From positions 17,991,366-18,055,365 of the forward strand of contig CM069611.1 in the NCBI GenBank assembly GCA_035771175.1: a stretch of DNA of 64,000 nucleotides, read 5' to 3'. Made by a program: the position numbers and the translations under genes. Within the stretch, counting starts at the first letter, position 1; each line of letters opens with the position of its first letter. Positions 35,524 through 47,259 of this stretch are shown piece after piece. The DNA comes from Paratinospora sagittata (taxonomy: Eukaryota > Streptophyta > Magnoliopsida > Ranunculales > Menispermaceae). The notes under the pieces were generated by a model. That model made no database searches. It was not told the DNA's origin and saw only the letters and a program-made list of their open reading frames with translations.

Positions 35524-36200
35524 TGTTGGCCCAGGAGTGTCCGAGAGGGGGGGTGAATTGGACACTATAGTCAGTTAAAACTTTAAGTGAAATTTACAGT
35601 GAAATGGCAAGTAAACAGTGAGAAAAATAAATATTGCACAAATGATTTATAATGGTTCAGTGATATGCTTACCTCCACTACCTAACCTCCTCAGTTAGGA
35701 TTTCCAAACTGTTACAATGTTTTCAGCTTAACGAGTGTGAAAACTACTTTACAGCTATCAACTTACAAGTGTGGGACCTATCTACACTCTTGGCTTCACA
35801 AGTGCAAGACTACCTACACTCTTGGCTTACAGGTGCAAGATAACCTATACTTAAACTCACGAATATGAAAAATAACTAACTATCCTATCTTATAAGGATA
35901 ACTTCCTGCAACTTTTACAATTGCAGTTACAACTCGATTCAGATATAAAATATACAATTTAAAACATTGAACCTTACAACCTTTTCACTCGAGAAAAACT
36001 TTTTTTCAGCAATAAGATATGAATTTGAATATAGCTGAACATTCAAGTAAAATCAATATCCTTTCTTTCATTGGTTTTCAGAAGATAAGATATAAGATAA
36101 GCATAAAACGAAAAATCACTTGTTGGAAGAAATCATTTACCAAAATAGAATTTTTGTAAAGTTGAAATCGACTAACTTTTAAAAGTTTTAGGCTCAGAGA
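35524..36200 (-). mobile_element. SIRE-like LTR O, 3' part, minus strand
   Basis: Starts TGTTGGCCCAGGAGTGTCC with GTGAATTGGACAC, the exact reverse of the 3' end of the copia LTRs at 45561 and 62183. The rest is the reverse complement of 44870-45561 (including ACTACCTAACCTCCTCAGTTAGGA). It stops exactly where LTR N starts, consistent with N having inserted into it. The remainder may be LTR M (46155-46891). Confidence 0.6.
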
Positions 36201-36570
36201 TGTTATCTCAAGGAACTCAAGATGAGAATGTTTTGATGATTTCAAACTACTCATGTTTGTGTATCTAATGATCTTGTTAAGTGTTTCAGAACTATCAAGA
36301 ATCAAGATTAAAGAGAAGAGCTTACAAGTCCATTGAATGTCAATTATCAAAGCTTCAAGTTTTCAGTACTTAGAATGTAAATCTATCTATCAAATTACTC
36401 TCGGCAAGATCAACTTAATTGCATGTTTTGATCGATATGTTTGAAAGGTTTTTCAAATGATTTAAATTCTTCATCTTTTTAAATGTTTGATTTGATCGCA
36501 TCTTTAATTGATTTAACTAAAGTTTTGAAAGACAAAAATTGCTTTTAAAAATCAGTCTTTAAGTGTTCAA

Positions 36571-37065
36571 TCAGGACGCTAATGTTTCAGTAGCGCCCTC
36601 CTGCACTTGCATGTCAGGACGCTAATAAAACATTAGGATGCTGATGAAGCTTAAGGTTGAAAAAGTTCTTATCCATCAGGATGCTTACTTTATCAGTAGT
36701 GGCCTCATTGTGTCAACTAATGAACTTATCACGATGTTGATTCAACATCAGCTCGCTGATCATCTTAAGCATCAGGACACTTACTTTCAATAGCGCCCTT
36801 ATGTTTTTCGTACTTTAAAGATAAGACGCTTACATTGTAAGTAACGCCCTTATATTTTTAAGTGTTTATTTTAAAAAGTGTGTTAGGACGCTTACCTTCC
36901 CGTAGTGCCCTCACAGCTTAACTAGTAGTTAACGTTAAGTAAGTCAGGACGCTTACGTTCTTGTAGCGCCCTCACTTCTTAGTTCAACAAGATACTTATG
37001 GTCAATGAGCGCCCTCAAAGGAACAAAACGATAAAGTTGAGATTATGCGTCAGGACGCTAATCTA
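36571..37065 (+). repeat. Dyad-motif array in LTR N
   Basis: About ten units of the form CAGGACGCTTAC-(8 to 15 bases)-GTAGCGCCCTC spaced 45-65 bases apart. Each unit can pair GGACGCT with AGCGCCC. Homologous arrays in the same order occur in LTRs L and P. Confidence 0.85.
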
Positions 37066-37375
37066 ACACTGTCATAAAGCTATGTCTGTGCACTTTTTCA
37101 GAATTTTTTATACACAAAAACCTTTTCAAATTTGTTAGAGATTTCCTCCGATGAATGAATCACGATTCCTGAAACCTTCCTTATTCATGCAATCTGAAAA
37201 GAACCAGAATGTTCGTGAAGATCGTCTTACCATCTTCGTGAAAGATTCTAACTGTTGTGAGTAAACGTTATTTTTCAAATTCAAAATTCAAATGACCAAC
37301 AACTTCATCTTTACTAAGTCTATAAATACCAGCACTTAGAAATCCACAACACACCGAAAATTCATCAAGCAAATA

Positions 37376-39816
37376 TGTAATCCCCTGAAAATTCTGAAAA
37401 TCTACTTTTCAATTTCAAATGTAATTCCCTGAAAATTCTGAAAATATCTACTCTCCAATTTTAAAATTATTCTCGCATCCCTTTAAGGAATCAATTACAA
37501 ATCACACCAAAGAAATCTTGGCGAATTTTTCAATAAAAAATTATGGCAAGTTTCCAATACTATTAACCTTCCTATCATGGAACATGCTCATTGTTAAACC
37601 CTAGAATTAACAATACTATGTATAATACCTATACACTCTCTCGCTGAACTGTCATCAAGATTTGGCCCTGAAAGATGATGCGAAACCTCAATCTCTGGAT
37701 AGTGAAATCTCTCAATTCATCCATTGATTCCTTGAATTACCAGTTCTTGCAAAGATGCTCCATAAGCTGCACAGCGAAAGGCAAAACAAAGCTCAAAACG
37801 GGGCAGCCATTGAAGAAATCAAAAATTCCGAAGAAGAAAGGCACGAAACCTGCTACTGGAGGCGGCGAAGGTCGAATGAACGAAGCGACAAAACGTTTTA
37901 CCAATATGGTCGATTCTTGCTTGGATGCACTAATGCTGATCCGATACCTGATGCCAAAATAGAGAGCCCGAGAAGCAGAACGTGAAAAGCTAGGGCTCAT
38001 TAGCAAGGATCGACTGCGAGAGCTCGATGCTTTGAAAGTGAAGAAGAAATCGAAGAAAGACGATAAAGAACCTCCGGTAATCATGGGAACTCCGGGGTTG
38101 GATTTGATCTCATTAGGTCTGGTCGACGCCAATGCGATTCCCAAGTATGAGTTGACGGTGGAAGACGACCGGAAGCTTGCTAAAGAGTATAGTAGGGTTT
38201 TGATGAGACGGCATCGAGCAAGGCAGGCTGCGGAATCGATGTTGCAGTGGTTGAAAAAGGAAGCGATCGAGGCTCTTCCGGAGAATTTGAAAGCAGCGGC
38301 ATTGGTACCTGATTTCACTCCGTTTCTGGCGAATCGGTTCATGGCGACATTAACGTCGCCTTTTGAAGGTTACATTGAGAAGATCAAGGAAGCAACTAAG
38401 AAGAATATCGGGAAGGAGAAGCTCAGATGATTTTAAGGTTGAGGACGTACGTTAAGCACTAAGGAATTCGGACAAGAATAAATTGCGTGCGTTACAGGTG
38501 GGGAAGATTTTATGCCTTTACAATGTTTTATTTTGATATATAAATAGGAATGTTAAATTAATTAGGTCTATAGTATTATTAGATTGCTCTTGAATGTCTA
38601 TTTTACATGATTTTATATATACCATGTTGTGATTGCTAACTATGATGATATGTGTGTCAGCATGAATTTTTGTTATGATCAAATGATAATTGGATGCATG
38701 TAATTCATGTGGTAATTAAATTCATTTGTATATTATAATGTCTGATGATGAAATACATGACTTGAGAATATTGACATAGTGAAGTTCATGCAATAATACT
38801 ATTATATTTAGCATTGTGACATGATACTATGTGTAGTGGAGTTTGAATATGTCTTGTGAATGCAATTAATATCATATTTATGTTGTATGTATGGTGTGAC
38901 ATCACTAAAGAACACAATTAAGATAAGAATCACACATATGAGACAGTTATTATAAGGAATATCGCCAATGATTATTATGGGGCGGTTAATTTAAGGAATA
39001 TCGCCAATGTTTATTATGTAGCAGTTATTCATAATGAATATCGCCAACGAATTTCTGATTTTGGGTAGTGCCGCCTGGGGTTTGATTCCTAAAGGTACGT
39101 GATTTAAAACGTGATAGAATTCTGACTCAAACAATCAAATTTTGCAACGATTAATGTGTGAAACTTGTTTGTAATGTTATTGTGTATATATCATGATAAA
39201 ATGTTGTGAATTGTTTAGATGACCCACTGGGCTTCCAAGCTCACCCTTATTTTTCATATGCAGGTACTTAAGAGAATAAAATCGCGAGTTCGTGACGTAG
39301 TTCAGAGTAGTAGAGGTGAGTTAATTATTTTGTTAGTATTGTGGTGGCAGAGCTGAATAATTTTATTTGATTTTTAATAGTTTATTATTTAAACGGGTTG
39401 TATTGACAATCAAAATTTAGTGAACATTATTACGGTTAGGAAAGACCTTGTGGTTTATTTCACGTGTGAATGCCTTGGACTTGAATTTATTAATTCTACT
39501 TGATGAATATATTTAAAATGTTGTGTCCATAACGGATGGACAAGGGCAAATACCCTCACAATTCAATATGAAAATTTGTATAGTGGAATTATGTGGTCCT
39601 TGGCATGAAAATGAAAGAGTATTCGGTTATCTTAACCAGTAAGTTGGTTAGAAGAATACAAATTCATATTTTTGCAAATTTTACTTTATATATAATGGTT
39701 ATGAGTTAAGATAGATGGATACGATTAACATCTCGATTTTCAGTGATCTTTCTCGATAAAATTAAAATGTTTATTATTTTGCTTGAAATTTAAGTTTTGA
39801 AAATCGGGGTGTTACA
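37376..39816 (+). mobile_element. 5' LTR of the mL40-carrying Ty3 element
   Basis: 2441 bp, TG..CA. The first 44 or so bases (TGTAATCCCCTGAAAATTCT..) are repeated in tandem immediately after, in both LTRs. The captured gene occupies 37675-38430. GCTGGG-type LTR sequence resumes after it, with a splice-like pair at 38498 (ACAG/GTGGGG) and 39263 (ATATGCAG/GTAC). Confidence 0.9.
37675..38430 (+). pseudogene. Captured mitochondrial ribosomal protein mL40-like gene, copy 1
   Basis: 251 codons in one frame from MMRNLNLW to KNIGKEKLR, broken by one TAG at 37960-37962. The N-terminus (basic, Ser/Leu rich, no acidic residues in the first 35) looks like a mitochondrial targeting peptide. The middle is Lys-rich. 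The C-terminal part has ELTVEDDRKLAKEYSRVLMR, the helix AAESMLQWLKKEAIEALPENL and TPFEGYIEKI. The ELT.E..R and EA.E.L.......A.....FPF...T.PI..Y pattern is what I know from mL40 (MRPL40) of the large mitoribosomal subunit. No intron is visible, so it may be a retrocopy. It is on the same strand as the LTR. The mL40 name rests on pattern recall, not a search. Confidence 0.7.
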
Positions 39817-42175
39817 TTTATGGACCTAATGAATAGGGCGTTTAGGCCTCATCTAGACAAATTTGTAGTGGTATTTGTTGATGATATTTTGGTTTATTCG
39901 AAGACCAATGAGGAACATCAGGAACACATTACAGTAGTTTTGGAAACATTGAGACGAATCAATTGTATGCCAAATTTGAAAAATGTGAATTTTGGATGAA
40001 GTCAGTCAAATTTTTGGGCCATGTAGTGTCATCAGAAGGGATATCCGTAGATCCAACAAAAGTTGAAGCAGTAATGAACTGGGAAAAGCCAAAATCAGTG
40101 ACAAAAATTAGAAGCTTTTTGGGACTAGCTGGTTATTATAGAAGATTTATTCTAAATTTTTCAAGACTAGCTGAGCTTATGACAAAGCTAACAAGGAAGG
40201 ATGCCAAATTTAGTTGGGATGAGAAATGTGAGAATTCCTTTCAAGAGTTAAATAGACGATTGACCACAACCCCAATATTAATCACTCCTGCAAGCGGAGT
40301 CTGTTATGTTATTTACACTGATGCTTCTAAGAATGGTCTTGGCACTGTTCTGATGCAGGAGGGTAAAGTGGTTGCTTATGCTTCTAGGCAACTGAAGACT
40401 CATGAACAGAATTACCCGACTCATGATTTAGAATTGACTGCTATTGTATTTACCTTGAAAATATGGAGACACTATCTTTATGGCGAGAAATTTTCTGATC
40501 ATAAGAGTTTGAAGTACATCTATACGCAAAAAAAGTTAAATTTGAGGCAAATGAGATGGATGGAATTGTTGAATGATTATGATTTTCAGCTGCATTATCA
40601 CCCAAGGAAAGCTAATGTAGTTGCAGATGCTTTAAGTCGAAAATCTTATAAGAACGATGTAGAAAAAGTCCAGATGTACCAGTTGATTGAAGATTATGAT
40701 TTGGGCGTACAAAAAGGTGAAAACCAGAATTTTTTATATAATATGAGTTGCAAGCCAGTTCTACTACATCAAATTAAGGAAGTCAAGCTCAGGATAGAAA
40801 ATTAATAAAATGGGTGGCAGGTGCAAGAGCCAATAATGGGAATGCAAATTTCAAGATCGATTCAGAGGGGTTATTAAGGTTCAAAGATCGAATTTGTGTA
40901 CCCAGAATGGAGGAAATTAAAAAGCTCTTATTTGATGAGGCGCATCAAACTAAATATACTTTACATCCTGGTGGAGATAAGATGTACCAAAATTTGAAAA
41001 AAAAACTGCTGGTGGAAAGGTATGAGGAGAGATGTGGCCAAATATGTGTCTAAATGCCTTACATGTCAACAAGTTAAGGCCGAACATAAAAGGCCGTCTG
41101 GATTACTACAACCTTTAAAAATCCTTGAATGGAAATGGGATAACATAGCAATGGATTTCGTGGGAGCTCTTCCTAGAAATCAAAAAGGTGAGGATAAGGT
41201 TTGGGTAATTGTGGATCGACTTACTAAAGTGACACATTTCTTACCTATTAAATCCACAGATCCGGTTAGTAAACTGGGTGAGCTATATGTTAAAGAGATT
41301 GTGAAGCTACATGGCGTACCCAAATCGATAGTGTTAGATAGAGATTCCTTATTCACATCTCAGTTCTGGCAGAGCTTGCAGCGGGAATTGGGAACCAAAT
41401 TAACCATGAGCACCGCCTATCATCCTTAGACAGATGGTCAATCTGAAAGGGTTATTCAGATCTTAGAAGACATGTTGAGAGCTTGTGTACTAGATTTCAA
41501 GGGAAATTGGAGTAAATACTTACACCGAGCAGAGTTTGCTTATAACAATAGTTGCTAGGAAAGTATACAAATGGCTCCATATGAAGCCCTATATGGACGA
41601 CCATGTAGGTCACCACTGTGTTGGGCCGATTGGGAAGATAAGGTACTTACAGGACCTGGTATGCTAATTGAGATGAACGAAAAAGTGAAGTTGATCCAGA
41701 AAAGGCTAGTTATTGCACAGAGTAGGCAGAAGAGCTACTCAGATAAGAGGCGCTGACCTTTAGAGTTCCAAAAATGTGATAAGGTATTTCTGAGAATAAG
41801 CCCTCAAAAAGGCATCATGAGGTTTGGTAAGAAAGGAAAATTATCGCCTTGGTTCATCGGTCCGTTCCGGATCAGTGATCAAATTGGCGAGAATGCTTAC
41901 AAACTAGACTTGCTAACTAGTTTATTCGCCATCCACAACGTGTTACATGTATTGATGTTGCGAAGATATGAACCATACCCTTCCCACACGATTGATTGGA
42001 AAGAAGTAAAAATACAAGCTGATGCCACCTATGAAGAAGGACCTTTGAAGATCCTAGATTGAAAAGTTCATAGTTTGAGGAACAAAGACATTCCATTAGT
42101 TAAGGTGTTATGGAAACATCATGGAGTTGAAGAAGCCACTTGGGAACTCGAAAGTGAAATGAAGGCCAAATAGGC
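39817..42175 (+). pseudogene. Decayed pol: RT C-terminus, RNase H, integrase, chromodomain-like tail
   Basis: Starts mid-RT ([20 protein letters not shown]) with the catalytic FVDD at about 39873. RT thumb and RNase H follow in a 280-codon open stretch (39963-40805): [29 protein letters not shown]. Integrase zinc finger (HQTKYTLHPGG.., CLTC) at 40930-41060, first core Asp in MDFVGALP near 41155, second in VLDRDSLF near 41335, and Glu in TDGQSERVIQ near 41445. A GPF module (WFIGPF) is at 41855 and the tail (VLWKHHGVEEATWELE) at 42105-42150 resembles a chromodomain. Stops at 40803, 41427, 41559, 41754 and 42060 and a frame change near 41040 leave it dead. Confidence 0.88.
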
Positions 42176-42411
42176 CAACTTATTTCAAAGAACGCTCTAG
42201 GTATTTAATAATACTCCATTCTTTGTGTATACTATCAATTCTTTCTTCAAACTCACCAATGGGTTGGTAAATTTAATAGACTGTTAATGGAATATTTTCA
42301 ACGTTTTAGGTTTCGAGATACAACTGGTCAACAGTGGAAAAAGTTTAACATATCAAGTAAGTGAGCTTAAACTTTAATTTCGGGACGAAATTTCTTTTAA
42401 GGCGGGAAGAA

Positions 42412-44841
42412 TGTAATCCCCTAAAAATTCTGAAAATCTACTTTCCAATTTCAAATGTAATTCCCTGAAAATTCAGAAAATATTTACTCTCCAATTTCGA
42501 AATTATTCTCGCATCCCTTTAGGGAATCAATTACAAATCACACCAAAGAAATCTTGGCAAATTTTTCAATACAAAATTATGGCAAGTTTCCAATACTATT
42601 AACCTTCCTATCATGGAACATGCTCATCATTAAACCCTAGAATTAACAATACTATGTATAATACCTATACACTATCTCGCTGAACTGTCATCAAGATCTG
42701 GCCCTGAAAGATGATGCGAAACCTCAATCTCTGGAGAGTGAAATCTCTCAATTCATCCATTGATTCCTTGAATCACCAGTTCTTGCAAAGATGCTCCGTA
42801 AGTGGCACAGCGAAAGGCAAAACAAAGCTCAAAACGGGGAAGCCATTGAAGAAATCTAAAATTTCGAAGAAGAAAGGCACGAAACCTTCTACTGGAGGCG
42901 GCGAAGGTCGAATGAACGAAGCGACAAAACGTCTTAACAAGATGGTCGATTTTTGCTTGGATGCGCCAATGCCTATCTGATACCTGACGCCAAAATAGAG
43001 AGCTCGAGAAGCAGAATGTGAAAAGCTAGGGCTCATAAGCAAGGATCGACAGCGAGAGCTCGATGCTTTGAAAGCGAAGAAGAAATTGAAGAAAGACGAT
43101 AAAGAACCTCCGGTAATCATGGGAACTCCGGGATTGGATTTGATCTCATTAGGTCTGGTCGACGCCAATGCGATTCCCAAGTATGAGTTGACGGTGGAAG
43201 ACGGCCGGAGGCTAGCTAAAGAGTATAGTAGGGTTTTGATGAGAAGACATCGAGCAAGGCAAGCTGCGGAATCGACGTTGCTGCGGTTGAAAAAGGAAGC
43301 GATCGAGGCTCTTCCGGAGAATTTGAAAGCAGCGGCATTGGTACCGGATTTGACTCCATTTCCGGCGAATCGGTTCATGGCGACATTAATGCCGCCTATT
43401 GAAGGTTACATTGAGAAGATCAAGGAAGCAACTAAGAAGAATATTGGGAAGGAAAAGCTCAGATGATTTTAAGGTTGAAGACGTACGTTACGCACCAAGG
43501 AATTCGGACAAGAATAAATTGCGTGCGTTACAGGTGGGGAAGATTCTATGCCTTTACAATGTTTTATTTTGATATATAGATAGGAATGTTAAATTAATTA
43601 GGTCTATAATATTATTAGATTGCTCTTGCGTGTCTATTTTACATGATTTTATATATACCATGTTGTGATTGCTAACTATGATGATATGTGTGTCAGCATG
43701 AATTTTTGTTATGATCAAATGATAATTGCATGCAATTCATGTGGTAATTAAATTCATTTGTATATTATAATGCCTGATGATGAAATACATGACTTGAGAA
43801 TATTGGCATAGTGAAGTTCATGCAATAATACTATTATATTTAGCATTGTGACATGATACTATGTGTAGTGGAGTTTGAATATGTCTTGTGAATGCAATTA
43901 ATATCATATTTATGTTGTATGTATGGTGTGACATCACTAAAGAACACAATTAAGATAAGAATCACACATATGAGACAGTTATTCTAAGGAATATCGCCAA
44001 TGATTATTATGGGGCGGTTAATTTAAGGAATATCGCCAATGTTTATTATGTGGCAGTTATTCATAATGAATATCGCCAACGAATTTCTGATTTTGGGTAG
44101 TGTCGCCCGGGGTTTGATTCACTAAAGGTACGTGATTTAGAACGTGATAGAATTCTTGACTCAAACAATCAAATTTTGCAACGATTAATGTGTGAAACTT
44201 GTTTGTAATGTTCTTGTGTATATATCATGATAAAATGTTGTGAATTGTTTAGATGACCCACTGGGCTTCCAAGCTCACCCTTATTTTTCATATGCAGGTA
44301 CTTAAGAGAATAAAATCGTGAGTTCATGACGTAGTTCAGAGTAGTAGGGGTGAGTTAATTATTTTGTTAGTATTGTGGTGGCAGGGCTGAGTATTTTTAT
44401 TTGATTTTTAATAGTTTATTATTTAAACGAGTTGTATTGACAATCAAAATTTAGTGAACATTATTACGGTTAGTAAAGACCTTGTGGTTTATTTCACGTG
44501 TGAATGCCTTGGACATGAATTTATTAATTCTACTTGATGAATATATTTAAAATGTTGTGTCCATAATGGATGGACAAGGACAAGTACCCTCACAATTCAA
44601 TATAAAAATTTGTATAGTGGAATTATGTGGTCCTTGGTATGAAATTGAAAGAGTATTCGTTTATCTTAACCAGTAAGTTGGTTAAAAGAATACAAATTCA
44701 TATTTTTGCAAATTTTACTATCTATATAATGGTTATGTGTTAAGATAGATGGATACGATTAACATCTCGATTTTCAGTGATCTTTCTCGATAAAATTAAA
44801 ATGTTCATTATTTTACTTGAAATTTAAATCGGGGTGTTACA
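42412..44841 (+). mobile_element. 3' LTR of the mL40-carrying Ty3 element
   Basis: 2430 bp, starts TGTAATCCCCTAAAAATTCT, ends GGTGTTACA. Same layout as the 5' LTR: tandem-duplicated first 44 bases, captured gene at 42711-43466, splice-like sites at 43534 and 44297. Confidence 0.9.
42711..43466 (+). pseudogene. Captured mL40-like gene, copy 2
   Basis: Same length (756 bp) and frame as copy 1. It shares the TAG (42996-42998) and has a private TGA at 42978-42980, where copy 1 keeps CGA. The shared stop means the gene was already broken when this copy of the element inserted, since both LTRs derive from one template. Several positions look more ancestral than in copy 1 (SVSGTAKGK, LTPFPANRF). 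Confidence 0.7.
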
Positions 44842-45599
44842 AAATACTTTTGAAAGTTAGTCGAATTCTCAGTTTGATTTCAAAGCTTAAACTATTTTAG
44901 TTTTTGAAAGTGTTTTCTTCGAAACTCTGTTTATTCAAAAGATTTTCATACTGAGTTTAATCTCTATCTTTCTTTGAAAATTGATCTGAAGTTTACTGAA
45001 CTATTTTTCATTGAAATTTTCCGCACTGATTTAATCATATATCATTCTTGTTGAAAAAGAAATTTGAGAGATAGTTTATAAGATACAGTTGTACTCCATT
45101 TTATATCTTGTATATTGTATCGAGTTGTAACAGTAGTTATATAAACTGCTGAGTACCCAACTTCGTTTTTCGAGCAAGTGGTTGTTCTCAAACCTGTAAA
45201 TTGAGAGAGGTTTAGGTTAGTCCCACACCCGAAAGTTGAGATTGGTAGTTCTCTAGCCTGTAAGTCGAGAGGTTTAGGTTGGTCTCAAGCCCGCAAGTTG
45301 AGCATTGTAACGGTTGTTCTCACACCCAGAAGTTAAGAAGGGTGTAACAGTTTGGTTCTCACTCCTAAAAGAATCCTTTGGTGATGAGGTTTCAAATCCT
45401 AATTGAGGAGGTTAGGTAGTGAATGTAGGCAAGTAGCCGAACCATTCTAAATCGATTGTGTAAATTAATTTACTTTTTCGCACTTATTTAGTTGCCAATG
45501 CATTAATTTTAATTGTCTAAGTGTCCAATTTACCCCCCTCTTGGACATACATGGGCTAACAATTGTTATCAGAACAAAGTTGCTCATTAAAGAAATCGA

Positions 45600-46150
45600 A
45601 CAATTTCTTTGATACCAATGGCAATGTCTAGAAGTTCTATCATGGAAGTAGGTTAATCACTAAATAGACCACCAGTATTCAATAGAGAATGTTTTGAAGA
45701 TTGATGAAAAGGATGATGTCTTTTTTTCGATCTAAAGACATTAGTCTATGGGAAATGGTTGTAAATGGTTACACCACGCCCAACAAGCCTATTGAGTTAT
45801 GGGCAGACAAGGAGAGACTCAATGATAAATAAAACTCTCAAGCTATTTATGCGTTGTATTGCTATCTACCTATGGAAGAAGTACAAAGGGTAGTTTATCT
45901 TGAAAATGCTAAAGAGATTTGGGAAACTCTCAAATCATTTCATGGTGAAAAGATAATAAATCAAGATAAAAGGCTTAAGGAGTATGAAAAGTTATTTGAT
46001 AACTTTGAATTATCTGAGAATGAATCTCTAGATACAGCCTGCTGTAGGTACTAGTCCGTCCTTGATGGAATGAAAGAACATAATCAGGATATACCTATAG
46101 GAATAACCTTAGTGTGTTTCTGCGATAAGCTTCCAAAGAAATGGAATGAT
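45600..46150 (+). pseudogene. Decayed copia gag behind LTR N, truncated
   Basis: Copia gag fragments: WEMVVNGY at 45750, LWADKERLND at 45799, then an open stretch 45854-46054 (MYCYLPMEEVQRVVYLENAKEIWETLKSFHGE, ENESLDT). This is the UBN2-type gag domain of SIRE-like elements. It ends near 46150, where minus-strand LTR M begins, so zinc knuckle and pol are absent. Confidence 0.75.
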
Positions 46151-46154
46151 GAGT

Positions 46155-46891
46155 TAGCGTCTTGAAACATACTGTTATGAAAATTTGATTTTCACTGACT
46201 TTCTTTGGGAGGGTGCTAATGCTGCGTTAGCATCCTGACGAGCTTGAGTACCAGAAACTTAAGTTTTCAGATGAGCGTTAATGCTTTATTAGCGTCTTGA
46301 CGTGCAACTGTTGGTTTTTAGGTTCATTCAATGAGTGCACTCATACTCTATCAGTGTCCTGACTTGAATGGCAAACTTTTGAACCCAGAAACCATTAGCG
46401 TCCTGCAGTGTTGGCTCGATATTAAGTGACTAGCCACTGCATTAGTGTCCTGATTGACCACCAACGTCTTGAAAGACACAATAAATAATTTTTTTTTTTG
46501 AAATTCGATTTTCCAAAAACACGATTAATCAAATCAATACTTAAACTTTTTGGATCAAATCAAATGTTCAGAAAATTGTTCAAATGGTTCAGAAAACAAT
46601 TAAAAAACCTTTGAGTGAAATCGATAAAAATCAATTTTTTTCGAAATCCAAAGACTTTGAGAATAAATGTTGTTTTGCTAAAAAGAGGTTTTGAGTAAGG
46701 TTCTACAATCTAATATTTAACTTTTTTTAACCTTGTTCTTGATAACTTGATTTGGCATGAAGTTGACTAATCGAGACTTGACTTTCTTCAAGCTGATTTG
46801 CGGAAACACTTCAACAACATCATTAGATCATAAGATTAAGTGATTTGAAATCATCAAAACATTCTTTCATGGGGTTTCTCTTGAGATAACA
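46155..46891 (-). mobile_element. SIRE-like LTR M, 5' part, minus strand
   Basis: On the minus strand it starts TGTTATCTCAAGAG at 46891, matching the start of LTR N, and runs through a degenerate GGACGCT/AGCGCCC array (46470-46190). On its upstream (right) side AAAAAAGGGGAGAT at 46892-46905 looks like a polypurine tract, so it reads as a 3' LTR, or as the other half of LTR O. Confidence 0.6.
46190..46470 (-). repeat. Dyad-motif array in LTR M
   Basis: Read on the minus strand: about five decayed GGACGCTAA / TAGCACCC units (AGCGTCCTGA, GCATCCTGACG on the plus strand). Confidence 0.7.
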
Positions 46892-47259
46892 ATCTCCCCT
46901 TTTTTGATGATTTCAAATACTCATTAAACCTTTTAATAAATAGATCAGAAAATGTCATAGAAAGAAGCTCATGTACACAATCATAATCTTGTCAAGAAAC
47001 ATATTCATTGATTGATCAAAAAGTCATGATTCATGATTTATATTTGTCAAGATTTTCAAAACATAACACATCATATTATGTCATTCAAAACACAATCATG
47101 AGTACAAATTTACAAATTTCTTGTTCTCCCCCTAAGTACAAGACAAATATAATACAAACATTAATTGTTTCCTATTCTTCTCCCCTTTAATCTAAGATAC
47201 CTCATCTCCCCCTTTTGAAAACATAAAAAAGGTGGAATACGAACATATCACTTCTTCTT

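Larger units (their letters stand above)
37376..44841 (+). mobile_element. Ty3/gypsy chromovirus-like element carrying an mL40-like gene in its LTRs, TSD AAATA
   Basis: TGTAATCCCC..GGTGTTACA ends are flanked by perfect AAATA (37371-37375, 44842-44846). 5' LTR 37376-39816 (2441 bp), 3' LTR 42412-44841 (2430 bp), a few percent diverged by eye. The internal region is only about 2.6 kb: PBS, gag, protease and the first part of RT are absent, and the 5' LTR runs straight into the middle of RT. A purine tract AAGGCGGGAAGA precedes the 3' LTR. Both LTRs contain the mL40-like pseudogene and a 3' splice-site-like CATATGCAG/GTAC (39263, 44297). Confidence 0.92.
36201..45561 (+). mobile_element. SIRE-like Ty1/copia 5' LTR N, interrupted by a Ty3 element
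   Basis: The LTR pieces are 36201-37375 and 44847-45561 (about 1.89 kb in all), starting TGTTATCTCAAGG and ending ACCCCCCTCTTGGACATAC..GGCTAACA. It holds the GGACGCT/AGCGCCC array (36571-37065), TATA-like TATAAATA at 37321-37328, and then the Ty3 insertion with TSD AAATA. A decayed PBS (TTGTTATCAGAAC) follows at 45563 and then gag. Confidence 0.75.

Noticed and set aside
36571..37065. CRISPR-like array
   Set aside because: Repeat units vary, spacers are related between copies in different LTRs, the unit is an internal dyad, and the context is a plant LTR.
37737..38342. A 201-codon open frame on the minus strand, also present at 42773-43378
   Set aside because: It is the exact antisense of the mL40-like segment, whose codon bias keeps that frame open. 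The translation is Ser/Arg-rich with no recognisable domain.
35524..45561. One copia LTR from 35524 with 300-bp self-complementary ends
   Set aside because: The first 677 bases are simply the reverse complement of the LTR 3' part, and the independent LTR M starts with the same TGTTATCTC as 36201, so the LTR start is better placed at 36201.
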